DNA from: an uncultured Clostridium sp.
GTDB taxonomy: Bacteria; Bacillota; Clostridia; Clostridiales; Clostridiaceae
Length of the DNA stretch: 64,000 nucleotides
Direction of reading: 5' to 3'
Assembly: GCF_910588715.1 (NCBI RefSeq)
Contig: NZ_CAJURG010000003.1
Coordinates: 62,001 to 126,000 of the forward strand
The notes below the pieces were generated by a model, which had not been told where the DNA came from, ran no database searches, and was given only the letters and a program-made list of their open reading frames with translations. Of this stretch, positions 8,642-17,937 are shown one piece after another. The translations under genes were made by a program, and so were the position numbers. The stretch's first letter is position 1, and every line of letters begins with the position of its first letter.

Positions 8642-9865
8642 ATGAAAAAATTTAACAAAGTAATTTTAGCTTATTCTGGGGGATTAGATACATCAATTAT
8701 AATTTCATGGCTTAAAGAAACTTATGGTTGTGAAGTTGTTGCTGTTGTTGGAAATGTTGGTCAAGCTGATGAATTAGAAGGATTAGAAGAAAAAGCATTA
8801 AAAACTGGCGCATCAAAAATTTATATTGAAGATTTAACAAAGGAATTTGTTTACGATTATATCTTCCCTACAATTAAGGCAGGAGCTATATATGAAGGTA
8901 AGTATCTATTAGGAACTTCTTTTGCTAGACCTTTAATCGGAAAAAGACTTGTAGAAATTGCAGAAAAAGAAGGTGCGGATGCAATCTGCCATGGTTGTAC
9001 CGGTAAAGGAAATGACCAAGTTCGTTTTGAACTTGCAGTTAAAAACTTTGCACCTGACATGCCAATTATAGCACCTTGGAGAATTTGGGATATTAAATCT
9101 CGTGAAGAAGAAATTCAATATGCCTTAGACAGAGAAATTCCAATAAAAATTACTTATGAAACTAACTATAGTAAAGATAAAAACTTATGGCATTTAAGTC
9201 ATGAAGGTTTAGATTTAGAATTTCCTGAAAATGAACCTAAATATGATAAGATTTTAGAAATGTGTAATACACTCGAAAATGCTCCAAACAAAGCAACTTA
9301 TATTACTTTAACTTTTGAAAAAGGTATACCAGTTGCTCTTAATGGAAAGAAAATGGATGGTGTTGAGCTAATTGAAACGTTAAATAAAATCGGTGGTGAA
9401 AATGCAATTGGCATCATAGACATGGTAGAAAACAGACTTGTTGGAATGAAATCAAGAGGCGTTTATGAAACTCCAGGTGGAACTATTTTATATAAAGCTC
9501 ATGCTGACTTAGAAGAAATTTGTTTAGATAAAGCTACTCATCACTTTAAACAAACAATTGCATTAAAATTTGCAGACTTAGTTTATAATGGTGAATGGTT
9601 TACTCCACTTAGAGAAAGTCTTTCTGCTTTTGTTGATAAAACTCAAGAAACTGTTAGTGGTGAAGTTAAACTTAAATTATATAAAGGCAATATTGTTAAT
9701 GCCGGAATGACATCTCCTTATTCATTATACAGCGAAGAATATGCTACCTTTGGTGAAGATGGTGTATATAATCAAAAAGATTCTGAAGGCTTCATTAATC
9801 TTTATGGTTTACCAATTGTAGTAAATTCAAAAATGAAAGATTCCCTAAAGAAACAGGATAAATAA
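8642..9865 (+). CDS. argG: Argininosuccinate synthase
   Basis: 407 residues, full length. It joins citrulline and aspartate using ATP to make argininosuccinate. The ATP-pyrophosphatase P-loop is AYSGGLDTSI at residues 10-19; other family motifs are GTSFARPLIGKRLVEIA, CHGCTGKGNDQVRFE and ETPGGTILYKAH. It is the first gene of a seven-gene operon, preceded by an AAAGGGGG ribosome site and an ARG-box promoter about 110 bases upstream. argH starts 1 base after its stop, a common clostridial pairing. Confidence 0.97.
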   Translation: MKKFNKVILAYSGGLDTSIIISWLKETYGCEVVAVVGNVGQADELEGLEEKALKTGASKIYIEDLTKEFVYDYIFPTIKAGAIYEGKYLLGTSFARPLIGKRLVEIAEKEGADAICHGCTGKGNDQVRFELAVKNFAPDMPIIAPWRIWDIKSREEEIQYALDREIPIKITYETNYSKDKNLWHLSHEGLDLEFPENEPKYDKILEMCNTLENAPNKATYITLTFEKGIPVALNGKKMDGVELIETLNKIGGENAIGIIDMVENRLVGMKSRGVYETPGGTILYKAHADLEEICLDKATHHFKQTIALKFADLVYNGEWFTPLRESLSAFVDKTQETVSGEVKLKLYKGNIVNAGMTSPYSLYSEEYATFGEDGVYNQKDSEGFINLYGLPIVVNSKMKDSLKKQDK

Positions 9866-9866
9866 A

Positions 9867-11267
9867 ATGAAGCTTTGGGGTGGAAGATTTACAGAAGGAG
9901 TTAATGAGTTAGTTAATACCTTTAACTCCTCAATTTCAATTGATTCAAGAATGTATAAGGAAGATATAGAAGGAAGCCTAGCTCATGTTAAAATGCTTGG
10001 AAAACAAGGAATTATTCCTTTAGAAGATAGCCAAAAAATAGTTGAAGGTTTAAGGGAAATATTAATAAGAATTAAAAGTGGAACTATACAAATAGATAAA
10101 GAATCTGAAGATATTCATAGCTTTATTGAAAGTATATTAACTTATTATATCGGTGATGAAGGTAAAAAACTTCACACAGGAAGAAGTAGAAATGATCAAG
10201 TTACTTTAGATACTAAACTTTATTTAAAAAAATATATAAAAGTTTTAATAAATGAGTTGCTTAATCTTCATGAAACTTTACTTGAAAAAGCTAATGAAAA
10301 TATAAATACCATTATGCCTGGATATACCCACATGCAAAAGGCTCAACCTATTACTTTTGCACATCATATTCTAGCATATTGTGAAATGTTTAAAAGAGAT
10401 ATCGGAAGGCTTTTTGATTCTTATAAAAGACTTGATGAAATGCCACTTGGAAGTGGTGCATTAGCTACATCTACATATCCTATTGATAGGGAGTTTGTAG
10501 CTTCTGAGCTTGGTTTTTCTAAAATAACTCTTAATAGTTTAGATTCCGTTTCAGATAGAGATTATGCTATAGAAACCTTATCTGCATTGTCACTAATAAT
10601 GATGCATCTATCAAGGTTTTCAGAAGAAATTATACTATGGTGTACTGGCGAATTTAATTTTATAGAACTTAATGATAGTTACAGTACAGGGAGTAGCATA
10701 ATGCCTCAAAAGAAAAACCCTGATGTTGCAGAGCTTGTTAGAGGAAAAACAGGAAGAGTTTATGGTGATTTAATGACACTTCTTAATGTTATGAAAGGAA
10801 TACCTTTAGCTTACAATAAAGATATGCAAGAAGATAAAGAAGCATTATTTGATGGCTTAGATACTGCCCTTCTTTCCCTTCAAACTTTTAATGGAATGAT
10901 TAAAACTATGAAAGTAAAAAAAGGTAATATGAAAAAGTCTGCATCTGGAGGTTTTACTAACGCTACTGATGTTGCTGATTACCTTGTAAAAAAAGGTATG
11001 GCATTTAGAAATGCTCATGAAGTTGTAGGAAAAATTGTTCTTTATTGCATAGATAAAAATATTGCTATAGATGATTTGAGTATTGAAGAATTTAAAAATT
11101 TCTCATCAGTTTTTGAAGAAGATATATATAAAGCAATAGATTTATTAACTTGTGTTGAAGAAAGAAGCGTAATTGGTGGTCCTAGCTCTTCATCAGTTAA
11201 AATGCAAATTGAAATTTTAGAAAAATTTATAAAAGAAAATAAGGAGAATTTATCATGTTTAAAGTAG
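9867..11267 (+). CDS. argH: Argininosuccinate lyase
   Basis: 466 residues. It splits argininosuccinate into arginine and fumarate, the last biosynthetic step. Superfamily motifs: LHTGRSRNDQV, the GYTHMQKAQP helix and the signature GSSIMPQKKNPD, whose loop holds the catalytic Ser. It starts with the typical KLWGGRFTEG. The gene follows argG without a gap, and its last 13 bases overlap argC, so the three are tightly coupled. Confidence 0.97.
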   Translation: MKLWGGRFTEGVNELVNTFNSSISIDSRMYKEDIEGSLAHVKMLGKQGIIPLEDSQKIVEGLREILIRIKSGTIQIDKESEDIHSFIESILTYYIGDEGKKLHTGRSRNDQVTLDTKLYLKKYIKVLINELLNLHETLLEKANENINTIMPGYTHMQKAQPITFAHHILAYCEMFKRDIGRLFDSYKRLDEMPLGSGALATSTYPIDREFVASELGFSKITLNSLDSVSDRDYAIETLSALSLIMMHLSRFSEEIILWCTGEFNFIELNDSYSTGSSIMPQKKNPDVAELVRGKTGRVYGDLMTLLNVMKGIPLAYNKDMQEDKEALFDGLDTALLSLQTFNGMIKTMKVKKGNMKKSASGGFTNATDVADYLVKKGMAFRNAHEVVGKIVLYCIDKNIAIDDLSIEEFKNFSSVFEEDIYKAIDLLTCVEERSVIGGPSSSSVKMQIEILEKFIKENKENLSCLK

Positions 11268-12289
11268 GTATTATTGGAGCAACAGGCTATGTTGGAGTTG
11301 AATTGTTAAGACTTTTACTTAATCATGATAAAGTTACAGTTACTGCTATCTCCTCCTCTACTTTTAAAGATGAGGAGATAAGTTCTGTATATAAAAGTTT
11401 TTTCAATAAAACAGCTTTAATTTGTAAAGATAAAAATGATGTTATAGATAAATGTGATGTTATATTTACTGCTCTTCCTCATGGATTAAGTGAAGAAATA
11501 GCAATTGAAGCAATAAATAAAAATAAAAAGGTTATTGACCTTGGGGCTGATTTTAGGTTAGATTCTGAAGATTCATATGAAAAATGGTATGGTAAAAAAT
11601 TTATATGTAAAAACCTTCATAAAGACAGCATATATGGATTACCAGAATTTAATGGTTCTAAAATTAATGAATTTAATATAATTGCAAATCCTGGTTGTTA
11701 TCCAACAAGTATTTCTCTTGGTATTATGCCTTTATTAAAAAATAATTTAATCAATACTAAAAACATAATTTGTGATTCAAAATCAGGAATTACTGGTGCT
11801 GGAAGGGGACTTTCCTTAAAAAGCCACTTTGCAGAAGCAAACGAAAACTTTTCTGCGTATGCAATTGGTAGTCATAGACATACTCCTGAAATTGAACAAG
11901 TCTTATCATATATGGCAAATGAAGATGTAGAAGTAACATTTACTCCTCACTTATTACCCATTAATAGAGGAATACTCTCTACAATTTATTGTGAGCCTAA
12001 AAATCAACTTACCTTAGAAGAAATTCACAAAATATATAAAAAACAATATGAAAACGAAGAATTTGTCCATGTACTTCCACTTGGTCAAGCTGCTGAAATA
12101 AAACATGTTAAATATACAAACAATTGTCATATTTCAATTCATGAAAATTATAGAAAAAATAAAATAGTAATTGTTAGTATTATAGATAACATGGTCAAAG
12201 GAGCTGCTGGGCAAGCAATTCAAAATATGAATATTATGCTTGGTTTACCTGAGAATACAGGACTTAAACTAATAGCTCCAAGCTTTTAA
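11255..12289 (+). CDS. argC: N-acetyl-gamma-glutamyl-phosphate reductase
   Basis: 344 residues. It reduces N-acetylglutamyl phosphate to the semialdehyde with NADPH. It begins with a Rossmann motif GIIGATGYVGVELLRLL; the catalytic Cys is in NPGCYPTSISLG and the family segment GITGAGRGLSLKSHF follows. The ATG, preceded by AAGGAG, lies inside the end of argH, in another frame. Type 1 ArgC length and composition are normal. Confidence 0.96.
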   Translation: MFKVGIIGATGYVGVELLRLLLNHDKVTVTAISSSTFKDEEISSVYKSFFNKTALICKDKNDVIDKCDVIFTALPHGLSEEIAIEAINKNKKVIDLGADFRLDSEDSYEKWYGKKFICKNLHKDSIYGLPEFNGSKINEFNIIANPGCYPTSISLGIMPLLKNNLINTKNIICDSKSGITGAGRGLSLKSHFAEANENFSAYAIGSHRHTPEIEQVLSYMANEDVEVTFTPHLLPINRGILSTIYCEPKNQLTLEEIHKIYKKQYENEEFVHVLPLGQAAEIKHVKYTNNCHISIHENYRKNKIVIVSIIDNMVKGAAGQAIQNMNIMLGLPENTGLKLIAPSF

Positions 12290-12307
12290 ATAAAGGATGT
12301 GAATTTA

Positions 12308-13537
12308 TTGATAAAAATAGATGAAAACTTAAGCATTACTTCGCCAATTGGTTTTAAAGCATCTGGCATTCATTGTGGATTAAAAAAAAGCTTACTAAAA
12401 AAAGATTTAGCTTTAATATATTCTGATGTTGTTGCCAATTGCTGTGGAGTTTACACAAAAAATAAAGTAAAAGGAGCTCCCCTTATAGTAACAAAGCAAC
12501 ACTTAGCCAATAAAAAAGCTCAAGCAATAATTATTAATAGTGGAAATGCAAATACCTGTAATGGAGATGATGGTTTATTAAAAGCCCAAAAAATGACAAA
12601 ACTTTGTTCTAAAGAATTAAACATAAAAAATGATGATGTTTTAGTTGCTTCAACTGGAATAATAGGTGTTCCTCTTAATATAGATGCAATAAAAGATAAA
12701 ATTCCAGAACTGGTTAACAATTTATCTAATGATATTAAAAGCGCTAAAGATGCTTCTATGGCTATTATGACTACTGATACAGTTGAAAAGCAAGCGGGTG
12801 TTGAATTTGAAATCGATGGTAAAAAGATTACCATTTCAGCTATGGCTAAAGGTTCTGGTATGATTCATCCAAATATGGCTACAATGCTTTCATTTATAAC
12901 TACTGATATTTCAATTTCTCCTGAATTATTAAAAGAAGCATTAAAAGAAAGCGTTAATATATCTTATAACAGAGTAAGTGTAGATGGTGATTCTAGTACT
13001 AACGATATGGTTTTAATAATGGCAAATGGTCTTGCTTTAAATAAAACTGTAACTGAAAAAAATGAAGATTATAACTTATTTTTAGATGCATTAATTAATT
13101 TAAATATTCATATATCTAAAAAGATTGCAAAAGATGGTGAAGGAGCTACAAAACTTATAGAGTGTACTGTAAAAAATGCAAATTCTATTAAAGACGCTGA
13201 AGCCCTTTCAAAAAGTGTAATTACTTCAAGTCTTGTTAAAGCTGCAATCTTTGGTAGTGATGCTAATTGGGGAAGAATCCTTTGCGCATTAGGATATTCA
13301 AATGTTGACTTTGATCCTGAAAGGATTGATGTTTCTTTTGCAAGTAATGCCGGTGAAATTCTTGTTTGCCAAAATGGTTCTTCTGTAAACTTTGATGAAT
13401 CTAAAGCAAAAGAAATATTATTACAAGATGAAATTAAAATTTTAATAAATATGAAACTAGCTTCATCAGAAGCAACAACATGGGGTTGTGATTTAACTTA
13501 CGATTATGTAAAAATAAACGGAGATTATCGAAGTTAG
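12308..13537 (+). CDS. argJ: Bifunctional glutamate N-acetyltransferase / amino-acid acetyltransferase
   Basis: About 409 residues. ArgJ moves the acetyl group from N-acetylornithine to glutamate, recycling it, and many members also use acetyl-CoA. The protein cleaves itself before a Thr in AKGSGMIHPNMATMLSF, the nucleophile motif seen here. The start is ambiguous: GTG at 12299 is only 1 base from the AAAGGA site, whereas the in-frame TTG at 12308 is properly spaced, so I chose TTG. With no argA or argE in the window, a cyclic acetyl pathway is expected. Confidence 0.93.
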   Translation: MIKIDENLSITSPIGFKASGIHCGLKKSLLKKDLALIYSDVVANCCGVYTKNKVKGAPLIVTKQHLANKKAQAIIINSGNANTCNGDDGLLKAQKMTKLCSKELNIKNDDVLVASTGIIGVPLNIDAIKDKIPELVNNLSNDIKSAKDASMAIMTTDTVEKQAGVEFEIDGKKITISAMAKGSGMIHPNMATMLSFITTDISISPELLKEALKESVNISYNRVSVDGDSSTNDMVLIMANGLALNKTVTEKNEDYNLFLDALINLNIHISKKIAKDGEGATKLIECTVKNANSIKDAEALSKSVITSSLVKAAIFGSDANWGRILCALGYSNVDFDPERIDVSFASNAGEILVCQNGSSVNFDESKAKEILLQDEIKILINMKLASSEATTWGCDLTYDYVKINGDYRS

Positions 13538-13554
13538 TAATCTAATTAATTGCA

Positions 13555-13588
13555 CTAATGAACTAATTTTTAAAAATTAGTTCATTAG
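13555..13588. repeat. 34-bp perfect palindrome between argJ and argB
   Basis: CTAATGAACTAATTTTT (13555-13571) is followed at once by its exact reverse complement (13572-13588). As RNA it can form a long hairpin with an A/T-rich tip. No T-run follows, so it is not a standard terminator; argB's GGAGG is about 17 bases downstream. Confidence 0.8.
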
Positions 13589-13617
13589 AAAACCTCATTA
13601 TTAGGAGGTCTTAATAA

Positions 13618-14472
13618 GTGAACTACACTCAACATGCAAATATATTAATTCAAGCATTACCATATATTCAAGAATATTATGGTAAAACCATTGTAATTAA
13701 ATATGGTGGAAATGCTATGATTAATGATGAATTAACTCAAACAGTAATAAATGATATTATCCTTATGAAATGTATAGGAATAAATCCAGTAATAGCTCAT
13801 GGTGGTGGCCCTGATATTAGCAATACATTAGCTAGAATGAATCATGAAAGTAAATTTATAAATGGATTGAGGTATACTGATGAAACTACAATGACAGTTG
13901 CACAAATGGTACTAGCTGGAAAGGTTAATAAAGACTTAGTTAAGCTTATTGAAAAAAATGGTGGTAAAGCAATTGGCTTATCTGGTATTGACGGTTCACT
14001 AATAAAAGCTAAAAAACTTAGTTGTGGTGTTGATTTAGGTTTTGTAGGCGAAATAACCTCAATAAATACAGAACTTTTAAACCTTTCGATGCACTCTGGA
14101 TATATTCCTGTAGTTTCATCTATTGCAATAGGTGCAAATGATAATAATAGTTATAACATAAATGCAGATACCTGTGCTTCAAAAATTGCATCTGCCTTAA
14201 AAGCTGAAAAGCTAATTCTTTTAACTGATGTACCTGGTGTAATGCTAGACCAAAATGACCCTTCTACTTTAATTTCAACATTAAGATTGCACCAAATCCC
14301 TAAACTAACTGTAGATAAAATAATTAAAGGTGGAATGATTCCTAAAATAAACTGTTGTGTAGAATCCGTAAGAATGGGAGTTAAAAAAGCACATATAATT
14401 GATGGCAGAATTAAACACTCTATCTTACTTGAATTATTCTCCGAAAAAGGAATAGGAACAGAAATTTATTAA
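13618..14472 (+). CDS. argB: Acetylglutamate kinase
   Basis: 284 residues with a GTG start behind TTAGGAGG. It phosphorylates N-acetylglutamate with ATP. Motifs: VIKYGGNAM, IAHGGGPDISNTLARM, KGGMIPKINCCVESV. An extra helix before the core (HANILIQALPYIQEYYGKT) is the feature of arginine-inhibited, hexameric acetylglutamate kinases. Feedback control by arginine at this step therefore seems likely, as expected where ArgJ recycles acetyl groups. It lies after the argJ-argB palindrome. Confidence 0.95.
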   Translation: MNYTQHANILIQALPYIQEYYGKTIVIKYGGNAMINDELTQTVINDIILMKCIGINPVIAHGGGPDISNTLARMNHESKFINGLRYTDETTMTVAQMVLAGKVNKDLVKLIEKNGGKAIGLSGIDGSLIKAKKLSCGVDLGFVGEITSINTELLNLSMHSGYIPVVSSIAIGANDNNSYNINADTCASKIASALKAEKLILLTDVPGVMLDQNDPSTLISTLRLHQIPKLTVDKIIKGGMIPKINCCVESVRMGVKKAHIIDGRIKHSILLELFSEKGIGTEIY

Positions 14473-14495
14473 TTAACTTAAATGAGGTGCTTAAA

Positions 14496-15674
14496 ATGAC
14501 TTTATTTGAACAAGAAAATAAGTATTTAATGAATACTTATAATGCCTTACCAATTGAAATATCCTATGGCCAAGGCTCTTATTTATTTGATAAAAATAAT
14601 AATAAATATATAGATTTTACTAGTGGAATTGGAGTTAATTCCTTAGGCTATAATAATACAAATTGGAAAAACTCCATAATATCTCAATTAAATAATTTTC
14701 AACACTTATCTAATATTTTTACTAATAATTCTACTGTGTCCCTTGCAAAAAAACTTTGTTCCCTTTCTGGAATGAGTAAAGTCTTCTTTGCTAACTCTGG
14801 TGCTGAAGCAAATGAATGTGCAATAAAACTTGCTAGAAAATATAGCTTTGATAAGTATGGTGAAGGAAGAGGAACTATTCTTTCATTAAAACAATCCTTT
14901 CATGGTAGAACATTAGCAACATTAACTGCAACTGGACAAGATAAATTCCATAATTATTTTTTCCCATTCCCTAATGGATTTAATTATGCAACTGCTAATT
15001 CTATTGATGACATAAAAGAAAAGCTTACTTCTGATGTTTGTGCAATAATCATGGAAGCTATCCAAGGAGAAGGTGGGGTTCATCCACTTGATAAAAATTT
15101 TGTTACAGAAACCTATAAATTAGCCAAAGAAAAAGATATATTAATAATCTTTGATGAAGTTCAATGTGGAATTGCAAGGACTGGAAACTTATTTGGATAT
15201 AATAACTTTAACATTGAGCCTGATATAGTAACTTGTGCTAAAGGCTTAGGTGGGGGGCTTCCTATAGGAGCTGTATTATGTAATGAAAATTTATCAACAA
15301 CCTTTAATATAGGAGATCACGGTTCAACATTTGGTGGAAATCCAGTTATATGTGCAGGTGCATCTTCAGTATTAAATCAACTTTGCAATAATAATTCTTA
15401 TAGTGAAATTATATTTAAAGGTGAACTAATAAAAGAAAGTATATTAAATGAAAATTTAAAAATAATCAAAGAGGTTCGTGGATTAGGATTAATGCTTGGA
15501 ATAGAAATAGAAGGGGATTCATCTATTGTTCAAAAAAAATCTCTTGAAAATGGATTATTAGTCTTAACTGCTGGAAAAAACGTAATAAGATTATTACCAC
15601 CATTAAATATATCAGTCGAAGATGTTAAAGATGGCGTAAAAATATTAATAAAAGTATTGAAAGAATATGAATAA
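14496..15674 (+). CDS. argD: Acetylornithine aminotransferase
   Basis: About 392 residues, a class III PLP aminotransferase. It converts N-acetylglutamate semialdehyde to N-acetylornithine with glutamate as donor. Motifs: FANSGAEANECAIKLAR, SFHGRTLATLTATGQ, IFDEVQCGIARTG and CAKGLGGGLPIGA with the PLP lysine. ATG 14496 is the better start because AATGAGG is 8 bases before it; the in-frame GTG at 14487 overlaps that ribosome site. Its end overlaps the first possible argF start. Confidence 0.94.
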   Translation: MTLFEQENKYLMNTYNALPIEISYGQGSYLFDKNNNKYIDFTSGIGVNSLGYNNTNWKNSIISQLNNFQHLSNIFTNNSTVSLAKKLCSLSGMSKVFFANSGAEANECAIKLARKYSFDKYGEGRGTILSLKQSFHGRTLATLTATGQDKFHNYFFPFPNGFNYATANSIDDIKEKLTSDVCAIIMEAIQGEGGVHPLDKNFVTETYKLAKEKDILIIFDEVQCGIARTGNLFGYNNFNIEPDIVTCAKGLGGGLPIGAVLCNENLSTTFNIGDHGSTFGGNPVICAGASSVLNQLCNNNSYSEIIFKGELIKESILNENLKIIKEVRGLGLMLGIEIEGDSSIVQKKSLENGLLVLTAGKNVIRLLPPLNISVEDVKDGVKILIKVLKEYE

Positions 15675-15693
15675 TAAAAAGGAGACCTTATTT

Positions 15694-16614
15694 ATGAATA
15701 AAGATTTGTTACGTATGGATAATCTTTCAAAAGAAGAAATTTTAGATATATTAAATCTTGCTGATCAATTAAAATATGAGCAAAAGCATGGTATAGAACA
15801 TCATTTACTAAAAGGCAAATCCTTAGGAATGATTTTTGAAAAAGCATCAACACGTACAAGAGTTTCCTTTGAGGTTGGAATGTATCAACTTGGTGGACAT
15901 CCCCTATTTTTAAGCTCTAAAGACTTACAAATAGGACGTGGAGAACCTATTCAAGATACAGCTAGAGTTTTATCTAGATATTTAGATGGAATTATGATAA
16001 GAACATTTTCTCAAAAGGGAATTGAAACTTTAGCTGAATGCTCTTCTATTCCTATAATTAATGGTTTGACAGATGATGAACACCCATGCCAAGTTTTAGC
16101 TGACTTAATGACTATAAGAGAAAAGAAGCTTATTCTTGAAGGATTAAAGGTAGCATATATTGGTGATGGTAATAATATGTGTAACTCTTTAATTGTTGGT
16201 TGCTTAACCTTAGGAATGAATGTATCAATTGCAAATCCACTTTCCTATAAACCACCTAAGTATTATATTGAAAAAGGAATTGAATTATCTTATAAAAATG
16301 GAGTTTCTTTTGAAATGACAGAATCTCCAGCAGAAGCAGTTAAAAATGCTGATGTAATTATAACTGACGTTTGGGCTAGCATGGGACAAGAAGAAGAAGC
16401 TAAAAGACGTCAAATTGATTTTAAAGGCTATCAAATTAATTCTGAGCTAATGAAATTAACAAATCCTAATTCAATCGTTCTTCATTGCCTTCCTGCCCAC
16501 AGGGGAGAAGAAATTACTGAAGAAGTTTTAGAAGCTAATGCTGATGTAATATTTGAAGAAGCAGAAAATAGACTACATGCACAAAAAGCAGTTTTAGTTA
16601 AATTATTGTCTTAA
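15694..16614 (+). CDS. argF: Ornithine carbamoyltransferase
   Basis: About 306 residues. It makes citrulline from ornithine and carbamoyl phosphate. Motifs: the carbamoyl-phosphate site STRTRVSFEVGM, LTDDEHPCQ and the ornithine-site HCLPAHRGEEI. I chose ATG 15694, since AAAAGGAGA is 9 bases before it; an upstream ATG at 15667 would overlap the ribosome site. Last gene of the operon, followed by a long hairpin. Without arcA or arcC nearby, a biosynthetic rather than degradative role is inferred. Confidence 0.95.
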   Translation: MNKDLLRMDNLSKEEILDILNLADQLKYEQKHGIEHHLLKGKSLGMIFEKASTRTRVSFEVGMYQLGGHPLFLSSKDLQIGRGEPIQDTARVLSRYLDGIMIRTFSQKGIETLAECSSIPIINGLTDDEHPCQVLADLMTIREKKLILEGLKVAYIGDGNNMCNSLIVGCLTLGMNVSIANPLSYKPPKYYIEKGIELSYKNGVSFEMTESPAEAVKNADVIITDVWASMGQEEEAKRRQIDFKGYQINSELMKLTNPNSIVLHCLPAHRGEEITEEVLEANADVIFEEAENRLHAQKAVLVKLLS

Positions 16615-16623
16615 TTATTTTAA

Positions 16624-16688
16624 ATTACGTAAAAATGAATTATTTCTTAATGAAATTTATGAAATAATCCATTCTTACGTAATTTTTT
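16624..16688. terminator. Long hairpin terminator after the arg operon
   Basis: ATTACGTAAAAATGAATTATTTC-type arms at 16624-16646 and 16661-16683 match over 21 of 23 positions, and T6 follows on the plus strand. The two mismatches are A-C on the plus strand but G-U on the minus strand. Confidence 0.7.
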
Positions 16689-16749
16689 AACTTATTTAAC
16701 ACTAGATGTAATTATCAATTGAATACTGTAATACCAAAATATTATATCG

Positions 16750-16778
16750 TTTACATATTTTTTATTTAATAGTATAAT
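16750..16778 (+). promoter_or_regulatory. Strong promoter for the secreted-protein gene
   Basis: TTTACA (16750-16755), 17-base spacer, TATAAT (16773-16778); the ATG is about 48 bases downstream. Five of six and six of six matches to the sigma-A consensus. Confidence 0.7.
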
Positions 16779-16825
16779 ATTTATATAACACATATTTATT
16801 TTATACAGAGGAGTTGAGTATTTTT

Positions 16826-17470
16826 ATGAAAAATAAAATGTTAATTAAAATGATATGCTTAGGAATAATTTTTGGTACAAGCATAGAAGCTATACCATCT
16901 GCACATACTATTTCTTCACTTTCTAAAGATAAAAATAAAACAATTATCGAAAATAACATACAAATTTTACAAAAAATAAAAAATCTTGAAGCAAAATATG
17001 ATATTGAAATTACTCCAACTAAAGAAATATCAGCAGATGATATATATTTAATTGAATCATCTATTAAAGATACAATAGAATCACTAAATAAAATTAAAGC
17101 TCAATTAAATATTCCTGAAAAAATAAATTTTTTATCAAAAGCCTATCAAAAGTTTAGTGGAACTGCAAAAATAGGAGCTTCTATACCAGCTCTAGGTGTA
17201 TATAATGTTTATATACCTTATGAATATAATGTAGTACAATCTGGTGGAAATCCTCCTTATTTCTCTTCTGCCTCTACTGGAGTTAGCTATGCAGCAGGCA
17301 TAGCTATTGGTTCATATTCTCATCAAGACTCTTGGGCTACAATAACTTCTCAATCAGGTAGGATTAATAACGTTTTAGAATTACGTGCTAAAGGAACTAT
17401 AGTTTATTCAGTAAGCGGTGTAAATATAACATTGCCTAATCAAGTATTTTTAAAAAGATTTTATTTATAA
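16826..17470 (+). CDS. Secreted protein of unknown function
   Basis: 214 residues. An N-terminal signal peptide (MKNKMLIKMICLGIIFGTS, likely cut near residue 22-27) is followed by a helical, charged region to about residue 100. After that comes a Gly/Ser/Tyr-rich, probably beta-stranded region (SGTAKIGASIPALGVYNVYIPYE, ASTGVSYAAGIAIGSYSHQDSW). No family is recognised. GAGGAG precedes ATG 16826 by 12 bases; an in-frame TTG at 16814 is too close to it. It has its own strong promoter, and a small membrane protein starts 9 bases after it. The composition would suit a surface-active or pore-type protein or a structural secreted protein, but this is speculation. Confidence 0.7.
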   Translation: MKNKMLIKMICLGIIFGTSIEAIPSAHTISSLSKDKNKTIIENNIQILQKIKNLEAKYDIEITPTKEISADDIYLIESSIKDTIESLNKIKAQLNIPEKINFLSKAYQKFSGTAKIGASIPALGVYNVYIPYEYNVVQSGGNPPYFSSASTGVSYAAGIAIGSYSHQDSWATITSQSGRINNVLELRAKGTIVYSVSGVNITLPNQVFLKRFYL

Positions 17471-17479
17471 TTAAACACA

Positions 17480-17779
17480 ATGAATATAACGAATCTCAAA
17501 AAATATTTTAATATTAAATTTTTAAATTCATCCTTTTGGTTAACATTAATTTTAGCATACGTAATTCCTACAAAAACTTATAATATATATGGATTTCCCT
17601 TTAAATTTTTTAAAATTTTTCCTGAGTCTCGTGAGAATTCCTTGATTTTCTGTTCAGAATTTCAAATTTTATCTTTCTTAACAAATGTGATTATTGTTTT
17701 CATAGCATTAAACCTATTAAATAACTTAATTTATATTATAAAAAAATTACTTACTTCAAATAAAGAAAATATTAAATAA
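17480..17779 (+). CDS. Small two-helix membrane protein, unknown function
   Basis: 99 residues with hydrophobic helices at about 15-30 and 62-90, joined by an aromatic, charged loop (FPFKFFKIFPESRENS). No family recognised. It starts 9 bases after the secreted-protein gene, and the pair ends at a shared palindromic terminator, so they form a two-gene operon. No good ribosome site is visible, which suggests coupling to the gene upstream. A helper or immunity role for the secreted partner is possible but unproven. Confidence 0.55.
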   Translation: MNITNLKKYFNIKFLNSSFWLTLILAYVIPTKTYNIYGFPFKFFKIFPESRENSLIFCSEFQILSFLTNVIIVFIALNLLNNLIYIIKKLLTSNKENIK

Positions 17780-17830
17780 TTAGATACATTATTTTATTAT
17801 ATTAGCTTAAATTTTAAATCATATTATATA

Positions 17831-17885
17831 AAAAAGAGCTGTTATTTATATTAAAATTTTTTAATGTAAATACAGCTTCTTTTTA
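17831..17885. repeat. Dispersed palindromic terminator element, copy A
   Basis: Arms AAAAAGAGCTGTTATTTA / TAAATACAGCTTCTTTTT around a TTAAAATTTTTTAA centre. It sits between two convergent operons and carries A and T runs for termination both ways. It belongs with the copies at 24199, 38975, 42562, 53292 and 54947. Confidence 0.75.
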
Positions 17886-17937
17886 TTATAAAATTTTTAT
17901 TAACAAACTATATAAAAGTATATTTAAAAGCCTATTT

